This document shows positions 1-9,274 of a stretch of 64,000 nucleotides of DNA, piece after piece; the first letter of the stretch is position 1; each line of letters opens with the position of its first letter. Below the pieces are notes generated by a model. The model made no database searches, was not told where the DNA came from, and was given only the letters and a program-made list of their open reading frames with translations. The stretch spans positions 1 to 64,000 of the forward strand of contig NZ_JAAJBU010000002.1 in assembly GCF_011392125.1 (NCBI RefSeq), in the 5' to 3' direction. Origin of the DNA: Flavobacterium lotistagni (GTDB lineage: Bacteria; Bacteroidota; Bacteroidia; Flavobacteriales; Flavobacteriaceae). The position numbers and the translations under genes were made by a program.

Positions 1-3000
1 GCGCTTCGGTAGCATCACCTACTTTGAATACTATAGGTTCGGTTACTTATTACGCACAAGCCAACGACGGAACTTGTAATTCGTTAACCAGAACACCGGT
101 AACCTTGACCATCAACGCAGCTCCGGCGGCTCCAGTTTCAGGTGGAAATATTACCCAATGTGAGCAGTCTCCGATTCAAACATTAACCGCTACGGCAACT
201 GTTTTGGCTGGAGAAACTTTAAGCTGGTATAATGCGGCCTCTGGTGGAGCAATTGTAGCAACACCTACTTTAAATACAACTGGCTCGGTAACCTATTATG
301 CGGAAGCTTCTAACGGATGCCCTTCCACGACAAGAACTGCTGTTACCTTGACAATCGATTCGGTTCCGGCAGGCGCACCAGTTTCTGGAGGTAATATTAC
401 CCAGTGTGAACAATCGCCGATACAAACCTTAACTGCCACTGCTACGGTAGCTGTTGGACAAACCTTGAGTTGGTTCAATGCGGCAACTGGTGGAGCAGCA
501 GTAGCAACGCCCACTTTAAATGCGCTCGGAAGTGTCACTTATTATGCAGAGGCAAATAATGGTTGCCCATCGTTAACAAGAACTCCAGTAACGCTGACTA
601 TTAATGCTGTTCCGGCAGCACCTGTTTCTGGTGGAAATATCACGCAATGTGAGCAATCTCCGATTCAAACCTTAACCGCTACTGCTACGGTAGGCGCGGG
701 CGAAACGGTAACTTGGTATAATGCCTCAACAGGCGGAACAACTGTAGCATCTGCAACCCACAACACTACCGGAACCCTTGTTCTTTATGCCGAAGCCTCC
801 AACGGTAATTGTGTCTCAATAAATAGAACACCTGTAACTTTAACCATAAATGCAGCTCCGGCAGCTCCGCTTTCTACTGGAAATATTACCCAATGCGAAC
901 AAGCTCCAATACAAACTTTGGATGCCAATAACGCTATTAGTCCGATACTGGGAATTACCACAACTTGGTACAATGCAGCCACAGGAGGAACAATCATAGC
1001 ATTACCTACTTTGAACTCGGTTGGATCGGTTACCTATTATGCCGAGGCAAATGACGGAACTTGTTCATCATTAACTCGAACACCAGTAACTCTGACAATT
1101 AATGGTGCACCGGCAGCCTCTGTTTCCACCGGAAATATTACCCAATGCGAGCAACTGCCTATTCAAACTCTAAATGCCAACAACGCAATTACCACAGTAG
1201 TCGGACAAACCACCGATTGGTTTACCGCAGCAACAGCAGGTACATCGGTAGCATTACCTACCTTGAACACCGTTAGCACTATTACTTTTTATGCACAATC
1301 CAACGACGGAACTTGCTCGGCACTCAGCAGAACTGCGGTGACGCTAACAATTAACCCTGCTCCGGCAGCGCCATCTTCTACTGGAAATATTAGCCAATGC
1401 GAACAATCGCCAATACAAACACTCGATGCCAACAATGCGATTACTCCGGTAGTTGGGCAAACCATCGATTGGTTCAACGCGGCTTCAGGTGGAATTGCTG
1501 TACCGTTGCCAACTTTGAATACTATTGGAACCGTGACATATTATGCAGAATCTAACGACAGCACATGTTCGTCAAATACTAGAACTGCTGTAACCTTGAC
1601 TATTATTGCTCCTCCGGCCGCGCCAATTTCAACGGGAAATATTACCCAATGTGAGCAATCTCCGATGCAAACCCTCGATGCCAATAATGCGATTACTCCG
1701 GTAACAGGACAAACCATCAGTTGGTTTACAGCAGCTACCGCGGGAAGCAGTGTCGCAACTCCAATACTTAATTCAGTCGGAAGTACAACATATTACGCAG
1801 AGGCAAATGATACGACTTGTGCTTCCTTGACCAGAACTGCCGTTACGTTGACGATTAATGGTGCTCCGGTAGCTCCTGTATCGACGGGCAATATCACGCA
1901 ATGCGAACAATCGCCAATACAAACCCTCGATGCCAATAACGCCATCACGCCGGTTCTCGGACAAACAATAGATTGGTATACCGCAGCCACAGCGGGAACT
2001 TCTGTAGCATTGCCTACTTTGAGTTCGACCGGAACTATTACCTATTATGCCGAATCAAATGATGGAACTTGCACGTCTTATTCGAGAACTGCTGTTACTT
2101 TAACCATCAATGCGGCTCCGGCAGCTCCGGTATCTACAGGAAATATTACCCAATGCGAACAGTTGCCTATTCAAACCCTTGATGCCAACAATGCCATCGC
2201 TCCTGTTCTAGGACAAACAATTGATTGGTTCACGGCCGCTACTGCAGGAACAACGGTACTTTTTCCTACTTTAAATACTACCGGAACAGTTACTTATTAC
2301 GCTGAAGCTAATGATGGAACTTGTTCTTCTCTGACTCGAACTGCAGTAACGTTAACGATCAACGCCGCGCCAGCCGCCTCCGTTTCGACCGGAAATATTA
2401 CCCAATGCGAGCAGTCGCCGATTCAAACCCTTGATGCCAATAATTCGATTACCTCAGTGATAGGACAAACAACAGATTGGTTTACCGCAGCTACTGGTGG
2501 AACAACCGTTCTATTGCCTACTTTGAACACTACCGGAACAGTTACTTATTACGCCGAAGCCAATGATGGAACCTGTTCAGCATTAACCAGAACGGCAGTT
2601 ACTTTAACGATTGACGCCGCTCCAGCAGCACCGGTTTCTACGGGAAATATTACACAATGTGAACAGTTGCCGATTCAAACCCTTGATGCCAACAATGCCA
2701 TTACATTAGTTCCCGGACAAACCACCGATTGGTATACCGCCGCAACCGCCGGAACACCGGTTTTATTACCGACTTTGAATACCCCAGGAACAGTAACTTA
2801 CTACGCCGAAGCCAATGATGGAACTTGTAGATCGCTAACTAGAACTGCAGTCACTTTAACGATTAATGCAGCGCCAGCGGCTCCAGTTTCTACAGGAAAC
2901 ATCACTCAATGTGAAATTTCGCCTATTCAGACACTTGACGCTAATAACGCCATCACAGCAGTAACAGGGCAAACTACCGATTGGTTTACAGCGGCCACGG

Positions 3001-6000
3001 CTGGAACTGCCGTATTGTCGCCTACATTAAACACAACTGGAACGGTCACTTATTATGCCCAAGCGAATGATGGAACGTGTTCATCACTAACCAGAACTGC
3101 AGTGGTTTTAACCCTTAACGCTGCGCCATTTGCACCCATTTCCAACGGAAATATCACTCAGTGTGAACAATCGCCGATACAAACTCTGAATGCCGTTTCA
3201 GCCATCACGCCATTACCAGGGCAAAATGTGAGTTGGTATACTTCGGCAGTAGGCGGTACTTTAGTTCCAATCCCTACATGGAACTCAACCGGTTCTATTA
3301 CTTATTACGGAGAATCAAATGATGGAACTTGCCCATCGTATTCAAGAACTCCAATCACTCTGACCATCAATGCAGCGCCGGCGGCTCCAGCGGTTTCCGG
3401 AAATATTACCCAATGCGAGCAATTGCCGATACAAACTTTGAATGCCAACTCAGTAGTAACACCTATTCTGGGGCAAACCGTTAATTGGTTTTCTTCAGCA
3501 ACCGGCGGCACAGCAGTAATTTCGCCCACTTTGAACACAACAGGAACAATAACTTACTACGGACAATCCAACGATGGAAGCTGTAATTCGCTTACCAGAA
3601 CGACTGTTACTCTCACTATCGATGCAGCTCCGGCAGCTCCGGTTTCGAGTGGTAACATCACCCAATGCGAACAATCGCCGATTCAAACTTTGAACGCAAG
3701 TACTGCAATTACACCCATTCCGGGACAAACCGTTAATTGGTTTTCTTCAGCAACCGGCGGCACAGCAGTAATTTCGCCCACTTTGAACACTACAGGAACG
3801 ATTACCTACTATGGAGAATCAAATGATGGAACTTGTAATTCGCTTACCCGAACTGCGGTCACGTTAACGATTAATGCCGCTCCTTCGGCTCCGATTTCGA
3901 CCGGAAATATCACCCAATGCGAGCAATCGCCGATACAAACCCTCGATGCAAGCAACGCCATCACACCAGTTGCCGGACAAACAGTAGATTGGTTTACGAC
4001 TGCCACAGGCGGAACTTTGATTGCGTCGGCTACACTAAACACACCGGGAACCATCACCTATTACGGACAAGCCAATGACGGCAGTTGTTCTTCACTCACA
4101 AGAACTGCGGTGACCTTGACTATTAATGCCGCGCCAGCCGCTCCGGTATCATCAGGAAATATTACACAGTGCCAAATTGCACCGTTACAAACCCTGAATG
4201 CAAATACAGCGGTAACTGTCTCGGTCGGACAGAATATCACTTGGTTTGATGCCGCTACTGGTGGGCTTTCGGTGACCAATCCAACATTAAATAGTATCGG
4301 AAATATTACCTATTACGCTCAAGCCAATGACGCTACTTGCAGCTCTTTCACGAGAACATCAGTTACGCTGACTATTAATCCGGCTCCGGCTGCTCCAGTT
4401 TCTGCGGGTGATATTTTCCAATGTGTACAAACACCGATTCAAACAATTACTGCGGTGGCTACAGCTCCAGGATTAACCATTACTTGGTTCAATGCTCCGG
4501 TAGGTGGCAGCGTGGTTACACCATCAATAAACACAGCGATTTCGGTGATTTATTACGCAGAATCTAGCGATGGTATTTGCCCCTCTTTAACCAGAACACC
4601 CGTCATTCTTACTATTGACCCGCTTCCGTTGGTACCTACAATTGGTGCGATTACCCAACCCGATTGTACTACGGCGACCGGCTCAGCGACCATTTTCCCA
4701 GTTCAGGCTGGTGTGACTTATAGTTTGGATAACGGCCCATTCACAACGACTGCATTTTACAGCGGGCTTTCTGCAGGAATAGTTCACACCATAGTAGCCA
4801 AAAGCACGGGCGGATGTGTTTCAGCACCAGCTCTAGTGAATATTCTAGCTCAACCCTCAACACCGGCTGCACCTACTTTCGTGGTGACACAACCCTCTTG
4901 TACGTTGGCCACCGGAACCATCACCATCAATGGTGTTACTGGAGAAACTTACAGCTTTGACGGCGGACCTTACTTGAGCAATTTAATTTACTCTGGTTTA
5001 TTAGAAAGTTCAACCCATACTATTAAAGCCAAAAATGCCGCAGGTTGTACCTCACCCGTAGTGACTGTGACACTTGATGTACAACCACTCACACCAGCCT
5101 CGCCAACGCTTACCCCGATTCATCCGACTTGTACCGTAGCTACTGGAACAGTAGTAGTTTCTGGGGTTATTGGTCTAACTTACAGCTTAGACGGCGGACC
5201 TTTCACCAGTACTTTGAACTATAATCTTTTACCGGGCGGCGTAAGCTACAACGTGAGTGCGATGAACAGCAGCGGTTGTATTTCAGCACCAAGCACCATC
5301 AGCCTAAACCCGCAACCACCAACCCCTGCAACGCCATCGTATGTTACAGCACAACCGAATTGTACGGTTGCATTGGGAGAAATCAACATCAATGCGGTAG
5401 CGGGTGAACTTTACAGTTTTGACGGCAGCGGCTATTCTAATACATTATTTTACGGAAACCTCGCTCCAGGCACTTATGATTTAACCGCGCAAAATGGTTT
5501 CGGTTGTATCTCGCCTATTTCAAGTGTTGTAATCAATCCACAACCTATTACAGCAACTCCAGCAGTTACTGACGGTGTAATCTGTATCGATTCATTGACC
5601 GGAAATGTAATCAACCCGCTCACACTGAACACCAGAATTGATCCGGCCACGCATACTTTCGCCTGGACCATTGACGGGGTTACGCAAGCCAATACGAGTG
5701 CTATTTTTGTGGCCACACAACCGGGTATTTATACCGTGACAGCCACCAACAACGGCACCGGATGTAATTCATCTACGGTAACTATCAACGTAACCGAATC
5801 GAACCCGGCACTCGGAATTACCACACAAATCAACGGACAATTCACCAACGATGCCAGCGTAATAGTCACCGTAAACACCGGAACCGGTCCATTCTTGTAT
5901 CAACTGGATTACGGCCCACCGCAACAATCGAATCTGTTTACCAATATCGCTCCGGGCACGCACAAAATAACCGTAGAAGATGAAAACGGTTGTACTTATA

Positions 6001-6287
6001 TTACTACGGAGTTTGTCATTTTGGGTTATATGAACTTCTTCTCACCAAACAATGATGGCTTCAACGATACCTGGAACGTCATCGGGCTCAAAGACCAACC
6101 ATCGGCCAAAGTTTATATTTTTGACCGCCACGGAAAATTCATCAAACAGGTCATTCCAACGGGCGAAGGCTGGGACGGAACGTTCAACGGGCAACCTTTA
6201 CCTTCTACAGATTATTGGTTTAGAGCCGAATACACCGAGAACGGGCAGTCAAAAGAATTCAAGAGCCACTTCTCACTGGTGCGCTAA
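1..6287 (+). CDS. Giant repeat adhesin with T9SS type B C-terminal domain (5' end outside window)
   Basis: The reading frame is open from the window edge: translation from base 3 already gives repeat sequence, so the true start lies upstream and at least 2,090 residues are visible. About 18 copies of an 82-84 residue Ig-like module follow one another, each with a GNITQCEQ-like motif and a second Cys in a GTCxSxTRT-like motif. The two Cys per module could form a disulphide; this is inference. From about base 4620 four shorter modules (QPxCTxATGxI, YSxDGGPF) follow. From about base 6031 comes the gliding-motility-associated C-terminal domain (NFFSPNNDGFNDTW to the end), the type B T9SS signal. 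It is probably a secreted or surface-anchored adhesin; the ligand is unknown. The DNA period is about 252 bp, with some near-identical stretches. Confidence 0.93.
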   Translation, partial: ASVASPTLNTIGSVTYYAQANDGTCNSLTRTPVTLTINAAPAAPVSGGNITQCEQSPIQTLTATATVLAGETLSWYNAASGGAIVATPTLNTTGSVTYYAEASNGCPSTTRTAVTLTIDSVPAGAPVSGGNITQCEQSPIQTLTATATVAVGQTLSWFNAATGGAAVATPTLNALGSVTYYAEANNGCPSLTRTPVTLTINAVPAAPVSGGNITQCEQSPIQTLTATATVGAGETVTWYNASTGGTTVASATHNTTGTLVLYAEASNGNCVSINRTPVTLTINAAPAAPLSTGNITQCEQAPIQTLDANNAISPILGITTTWYNAATGGTIIALPTLNSVGSVTYYAEANDGTCSSLTRTPVTLTINGAPAASVSTGNITQCEQLPIQTLNANNAITTVVGQTTDWFTAATAGTSVALPTLNTVSTITFYAQSNDGTCSALSRTAVTLTINPAPAAPSSTGNISQCEQSPIQTLDANNAITPVVGQTIDWFNAASGGIAVPLPTLNTIGTVTYYAESNDSTCSSNTRTAVTLTIIAPPAAPISTGNITQCEQSPMQTLDANNAITPVTGQTISWFTAATAGSSVATPILNSVGSTTYYAEANDTTCASLTRTAVTLTINGAPVAPVSTGNITQCEQSPIQTLDANNAITPVLGQTIDWYTAATAGTSVALPTLSSTGTITYYAESNDGTCTSYSRTAVTLTINAAPAAPVSTGNITQCEQLPIQTLDANNAIAPVLGQTIDWFTAATAGTTVLFPTLNTTGTVTYYAEANDGTCSSLTRTAVTLTINAAPAASVSTGNITQCEQSPIQTLDANNSITSVIGQTTDWFTAATGGTTVLLPTLNTTGTVTYYAEANDGTCSALTRTAVTLTIDAAPAAPVSTGNITQCEQLPIQTLDANNAITLVPGQTTDWYTAATAGTPVLLPTLNTPGTVTYYAEANDGTCRSLTRTAVTLTINAAPAAPVSTGNITQCEISPIQTLDANNAITAVTGQTTDWFTAATAGTAVLSPTLNTTGTVTYYAQANDGTCSSLTRTAVVLTLNAAPFAPISNGNITQCEQSPIQTLNAVSAITPLPGQNVSWYTSAVGGTLVPIPTWNSTGSITYYGESNDGTCPSYSRTPITLTINAAPAAPAVSGNITQCEQLPIQTLNANSVVTPILGQTVNWFSSATGGTAVISPTLNTTGTITYYGQSNDGSCNSLTRTTVTLTIDAAPAAPVSSGNITQCEQSPIQTLNASTAITPIPGQTVNWFSSATGGTAVISPTLNTTGTITYYGESNDGTCNSLTRTAVTLTINAAPSAPISTGNITQCEQSPIQTLDASNAITPVAGQTVDWFTTATGGTLIASATLNTPGTITYYGQANDGSCSSLTRTAVTLTINAAPAAPVSSGNITQCQIAPLQTLNANTAVTVSVGQNITWFDAATGGLSVTNPTLNSIGNITYYAQANDATCSSFTRTSVTLTINPAPAAPVSAGDIFQCVQTPIQTITAVATAPGLTITWFNAPVGGSVVTPSINTAISVIYYAESSDGICPSLTRTPVILTIDPLPLVPTIGAITQPDCTTATGSATIFPVQAGVTYSLDNGPFTTTAFYSGLSAGIVHTIVAKSTGGCVSAPALVNILAQPSTPAAPTFVVTQPSCTLATGTITINGVTGETYSFDGGPYLSNLIYSGLLESSTHTIKAKNAAGCTSPVVTVTLDVQPLTPASPTLTPIHPTCTVATGTVVVSGVIGLTYSLDGGPFTSTLNYNLLPGGVSYNVSAMNSSGCISAPSTISLNPQPPTPATPSYVTAQPNCTVALGEININAVAGELYSFDGSGYSNTLFYGNLAPGTYDLTAQNGFGCISPISSVVINPQPITATPAVTDGVICIDSLTGNVINPLTLNTRIDPATHTFAWTIDGVTQANTSAIFVATQPGIYTVTATNNGTGCNSSTVTINVTESNPALGITTQINGQFTNDASVIVTVNTGTGPFLYQLDYGPPQQSNLFTNIAPGTHKITVEDENGCTYITTEFVILGYMNFFSPNNDGFNDTWNVIGLKDQPSAKVYIFDRHGKFIKQVIPTGEGWDGTFNGQPLPSTDYWFRAEYTENGQSKEFKSHFSLVR
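474..4430 (+). repeat. Tandem ~252-bp coding repeats of the adhesin
   Basis: Repeat units within the adhesin gene return every 246-252 bp (for example aaatatta motifs near 881 and 1133). Most copies have diverged at synonymous sites, which suggests old expansion. Bases 3474-3538 and 3726-3790 are identical over 65 bp at exactly one repeat period, which suggests recent local copying or gene conversion. Such arrays are prone to copy-number change and to collapse in short-read assembly. Confidence 0.9.
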
Positions 6288-6364
6288 AATACCATGAAAA
6301 AAATAGGAATTTAATTGATTGTGATTTCAACTAGAAAACAGCCGAACACTTTCAATTAAATTTC

Positions 6365-6372
6365 TATTTTTG
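6365..6372 (+). promoter_or_regulatory. -7 element for udk
   Basis: TATTTTTG matches the Bacteroidota -7 consensus TAnnTTTG and lies 26 bases before the udk start. No convincing -33 TTG was seen at the usual spacing. Confidence 0.5.
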
Positions 6373-6398
6373 CGTCAGAAAACCATAACAACTACTCT

Positions 6399-7007
6399 AT
6401 GCTAATTATCGGAATTGCCGGCGGCACCGGAAGCGGTAAAACCACCGTAGTCCACCAAATCATGAACGAATTGCCCGAGACCGAGGTGGGCATTATATCT
6501 CAAGATTCGTATTACCGAGACAATTCCAACCTAAGCTTCGACGAACGCGCCCTAATCAATTTCGACCATCCGCGCGCGATTGATTTCGATTTGCTTGTAG
6601 AGCACCTCAAAGAGCTCAAAGCCGGAAACAGTGTTGACCAACCAGTCTATTCTTTCGTGACGCACAACCGTACCGACGACACGATTCACACCCATCCGCG
6701 AAAAGTAATGATTGTCGAGGGCATCTTGATTCTCGCCCATCCGGAACTGCGCGATCTGTTCGATGTGAAAATTTTCGTTCATGCCGATTCAGACGAACGA
6801 CTCATCCGCCGCTTAAAACGCGATATTGCCGAACGTGGCCGCGACATGGACGAAGTGCTCAACCGCTACCAAACCACGCTCAAACCGATGCACCTGCAAT
6901 TCATCGAGCCTACCAAAGCCCACGCCGATATTATCATCCCGAACGACAAATACAACACCGTGGCCATCGATGTGGTTCGCGCCGTAATTAATCAGCGTAT
7001 TTCATAA
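6399..7007 (+). CDS. udk: Uridine kinase
   Basis: This cytoplasmic enzyme phosphorylates uridine and cytidine to UMP and CMP in pyrimidine salvage. The 202-residue protein begins with the P-loop GGTGSGKT at residues 8-15. It continues with the substrate-site segment SQDSYYRD and the helical region RRLKRDIAERGRD typical of the PRK/uridine kinase family. Its length is close to the usual 205-213 residues. It starts at ATG with a TAnnTTTG element just upstream. The next gene, a division protein, lies 120 bp downstream across a dispersed repeat element, so an operon is possible but not certain. Confidence 0.95.
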   Translation: MLIIGIAGGTGSGKTTVVHQIMNELPETEVGIISQDSYYRDNSNLSFDERALINFDHPRAIDFDLLVEHLKELKAGNSVDQPVYSFVTHNRTDDTIHTHPRKVMIVEGILILAHPELRDLFDVKIFVHADSDERLIRRLKRDIAERGRDMDEVLNRYQTTLKPMHLQFIEPTKAHADIIIPNDKYNTVAIDVVRAVINQRIS

Positions 7008-7036
7008 ATTTTTCCTACTTTTATCGGGCTTTTTTT

Positions 7037-7114
7037 AAGAAGCTATTTCCCGCTATCCGCTCTATCTTTCCTGCCGAACCCCGGCACGAAAGGATGCCGC
7101 TGCTATCGGGGCTA
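7037..7114 (-). repeat. Dispersed intergenic element, copy E1
   Basis: This GC-rich 78-bp segment fills most of the udk-ftsB gap. Read on the minus strand it starts TAGCCCCGATAGCAGCGGC and ends in GCGGGAAATAGCTTCTT. The same ends and order recur at 16581, 36034, 47870 and 62951. It contains short inverted motifs but no open reading frame. Function is unknown; it resembles REP-type elements in size and intergenic placement. Confidence 0.75.
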
Positions 7115-7127
7115 AAAAACCTGTCCC

Positions 7128-7457
7128 ATGGAAGAACAACCGCCTAAAGAAAAACACTGGTTCCTCAAGTTCGTCAGCAACAAATACATTTGGGTATTGC
7201 TGTTCTTCTGCGTCTGGATGCTGTTTCTAGACAATTACTCCTACTTCGATCATCGCGTACTAAACAAAGAAATCGAAGAACTCGAAGCCAACAAAAAATA
7301 CTACCAAGACGAAATTCGCAAAGACCAGCAGAAAATCAAACAGCTGCAAAACCCCGATCAGGTCGAGAAATTGGCGCGCGAGAAATATTATATGAAACGC
7401 GACAGTGAAGATATTTACATCATCGAATACGAAGGCGACACGGTGAAAAAAAGGTAA
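7128..7457 (+). CDS. Septum formation initiator family protein (DivIC/FtsB-like)
   Basis: The 109-residue protein has a short cytoplasmic N-terminus, one membrane segment at about residues 20-40 (YIWVLLFFCVWMLFL) and a periplasmic coiled coil rich in Glu, Lys and Gln. The motif NPDQVEKLAREKYYMK is the conserved FtsB/DivIC C-terminal signature. Family members form a complex with FtsL and FtsQ that activates septal peptidoglycan synthesis at the divisome. It starts at ATG. The methylmalonyl-CoA mutase gene starts 35 bp downstream, which may reflect co-transcription rather than shared function. Confidence 0.88.
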   Translation: MEEQPPKEKHWFLKFVSNKYIWVLLFFCVWMLFLDNYSYFDHRVLNKEIEELEANKKYYQDEIRKDQQKIKQLQNPDQVEKLAREKYYMKRDSEDIYIIEYEGDTVKKR

Positions 7458-7492
7458 AAAGACCGCTGCGCTGCGAGATAAAATATATAACA

Positions 7493-8866
7493 ATGGCAGA
7501 GAATTTATTTCCAGATTTTGAACCCGTTTCTTCCAAGCAATGGAAACAACAAATCCAGTTTGAACTCAAAGGTGCTGACTACAATGATACCCTAGTTTGG
7601 GAATCGCCCGAAGGCATTAAAGTCAAGCCCTTTTATCACACCGACGAAGCTGGTGAACCACTATCGGTAAACACCAAAGCCACGGAATTTAAAATCGGAC
7701 AAGCCATCTTTGTTCACGATTTGGAAAAATCAATTGCCAGAGCGCAAGACAGTATCAATCGCGGTGCAGAAAGTTTGTACTTCACGATTGAAAACCAAGA
7801 AACCAATGTAGCCCAACTACTCGAAAAATTGCCATTGGACTCCGTTAACGTCCATTTCAACTTACAGTTTCTCTCGTCAGATTTCGTCAAAAAAATTGAG
7901 GCGATTGCCCAAGACCACAATGCCAAAATATTCCTCAATCTCGATCCGATAGGCCATTTGGCCAAAGACGGCAATTGGTTCGCTTCGGCTGAAAAAGACA
8001 ACTTCGAAACGCTCGCCAAATTAGCAACCACGCAAAGCTCCTTATTGAGTATCGACGGCACTTTATACCAAAACGCCGGAGCCAACATCGTGCAACAGCT
8101 TGCTTATATGCTGGCGCATGCCAACGAGTATTTCAACCGATTGACCATCAACCAACCCGTTGTGTTTCAGGTTGCGGTTGGAACCAATTACTTTTTTGAA
8201 ATTGCCAAACTTCGGGCGCTGCGGTTACTGTTCAACAGAATTGCCTCGGAATATAACCATCTACACGATTGCCACATCCTGGCAGTTCCTACCAAACGCA
8301 ATAAAACCTTATACGATTATAACGTCAATATGCTGCGTACCACAACCGAATGCATGAGCGCAATTTTCGGTGGCGCCGATACGATTGTGAACTTGCCTTA
8401 CGACGCGATTTACCACAAAGACAACGAATTTGGCGACCGTATTTCCAGAAATCAACTGCTGATTTTAAAAAACGAAAGTTACCTCGACAAAGTAGACAAT
8501 CCGGCGGACGGCAGTTATTACATTGAAAGTTTGACCCAGCAACTCGCCGAAAAAGCGTTGGCCTTGTTCAAAGACATCGAAGCCCACGGTGGTTTCTTGA
8601 AACAGCTCACTGAAGGAACCATCCAACGAAAAATCCAGGAAAGTGCCGACGCGGAACAAAAACTATTCGATGAAGGAAAAGAAATCCTATTAGGCACAAA
8701 CAAATACCCGAACAAAAACGACCGCATGAAAGACGATTTGGAATTGTACCCATTTGTCAAAATCAAACCCAGGAAAACATTGATTACTCCGATTATCGAG
8801 AGAAGATTGGCCGAAAAAACAGAACAGGAGCGGCTTAATCAAGAATCAGTAAACAGCGAGCTATGA
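7493..8866 (+). CDS. mutA: Methylmalonyl-CoA mutase small subunit
   Basis: This is the non-catalytic beta chain of the adenosylcobalamin-dependent mutase that interconverts succinyl-CoA and methylmalonyl-CoA. The 457 residues match the TIM-barrel part of the family (N-terminal DFEPVSSKQWKQQIQFELKG, later NPADGSYYIESLTQQLAEKAL). It is much shorter than classical small subunits of about 620-640 residues because the degenerate C-terminal B12-like domain is absent. Catalysis must rest with the large subunit downstream. The stop overlaps the start of the next gene by 4 bp (ATGA), so the genes are translationally coupled. Confidence 0.93.
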   Translation: MAENLFPDFEPVSSKQWKQQIQFELKGADYNDTLVWESPEGIKVKPFYHTDEAGEPLSVNTKATEFKIGQAIFVHDLEKSIARAQDSINRGAESLYFTIENQETNVAQLLEKLPLDSVNVHFNLQFLSSDFVKKIEAIAQDHNAKIFLNLDPIGHLAKDGNWFASAEKDNFETLAKLATTQSSLLSIDGTLYQNAGANIVQQLAYMLAHANEYFNRLTINQPVVFQVAVGTNYFFEIAKLRALRLLFNRIASEYNHLHDCHILAVPTKRNKTLYDYNVNMLRTTTECMSAIFGGADTIVNLPYDAIYHKDNEFGDRISRNQLLILKNESYLDKVDNPADGSYYIESLTQQLAEKALALFKDIEAHGGFLKQLTEGTIQRKIQESADAEQKLFDEGKEILLGTNKYPNKNDRMKDDLELYPFVKIKPRKTLITPIIERRLAEKTEQERLNQESVNSEL

Positions 8867-9267
8867 AAAAGGTATTGTTTTCTCTTCTTTTATTGATTTT
8901 TACGCAGTTCGCTAGCGCCCAACTCACCGATGCCGAACCTCAGGCTAAGGACGAGGAAAAGCTTTACAACACTGCTGGAGTAGATGTCAAGCCGGACTTT
9001 CCAGGTGGTATAAGCGAATTTTACAGTTATATAGCCCGAAATTACTGGGTTCCCAATATGAAAAATTTAAACGGTAAGGTATTCGTTAATTTTGTCATAG
9101 AAAAAGACGGGAGCATTAATGATATCAAAGTGATTAGGGATATTGGTTCGGGAACAGGCGAAGAAGCTATTCGTGTGTTACAGAAATGCCCGAAGTGGAT
9201 TCCGGGTTCACAAAACGGCAAAAATGTACGAGTCCAGTATTCATTGCCTATAAAAATTGGTTCATGA
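8863..9267 (+). CDS. TonB C-terminal-domain secreted protein
   Basis: The 134-residue protein has a signal peptide at residues 1-19 (cleavage after FASA) and then a TonB-like C-terminal fold. Its features are [44 protein letters not shown] and a C-terminal VQYSLPIKI. It lacks the membrane anchor and proline-rich spacer of a true energy transducer, so it is probably a free periplasmic domain. It overlaps mutA by 4 bp and ends 7 bp before mutB. This places it inside the mutase operon, where it has no obvious metabolic role. Confidence 0.8.
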   Translation: MKKVLFSLLLLIFTQFASAQLTDAEPQAKDEEKLYNTAGVDVKPDFPGGISEFYSYIARNYWVPNMKNLNGKVFVNFVIEKDGSINDIKVIRDIGSGTGEEAIRVLQKCPKWIPGSQNGKNVRVQYSLPIKIGS

Positions 9268-9274
9268 CAATATT

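Noticed and set aside
296..4279. Open frames on the minus strand across the adhesin repeats
   Set aside because: They repeat with the same 252-bp period as the plus-strand gene, have no recognisable protein family, and arise from the biased codon use of the repeats.
9257..9274. TTG start six codons before the mutB ATG
   Set aside because: It would overlap the TonB-domain gene and adds residues not seen in the family; the ATG at 9275 fits better.
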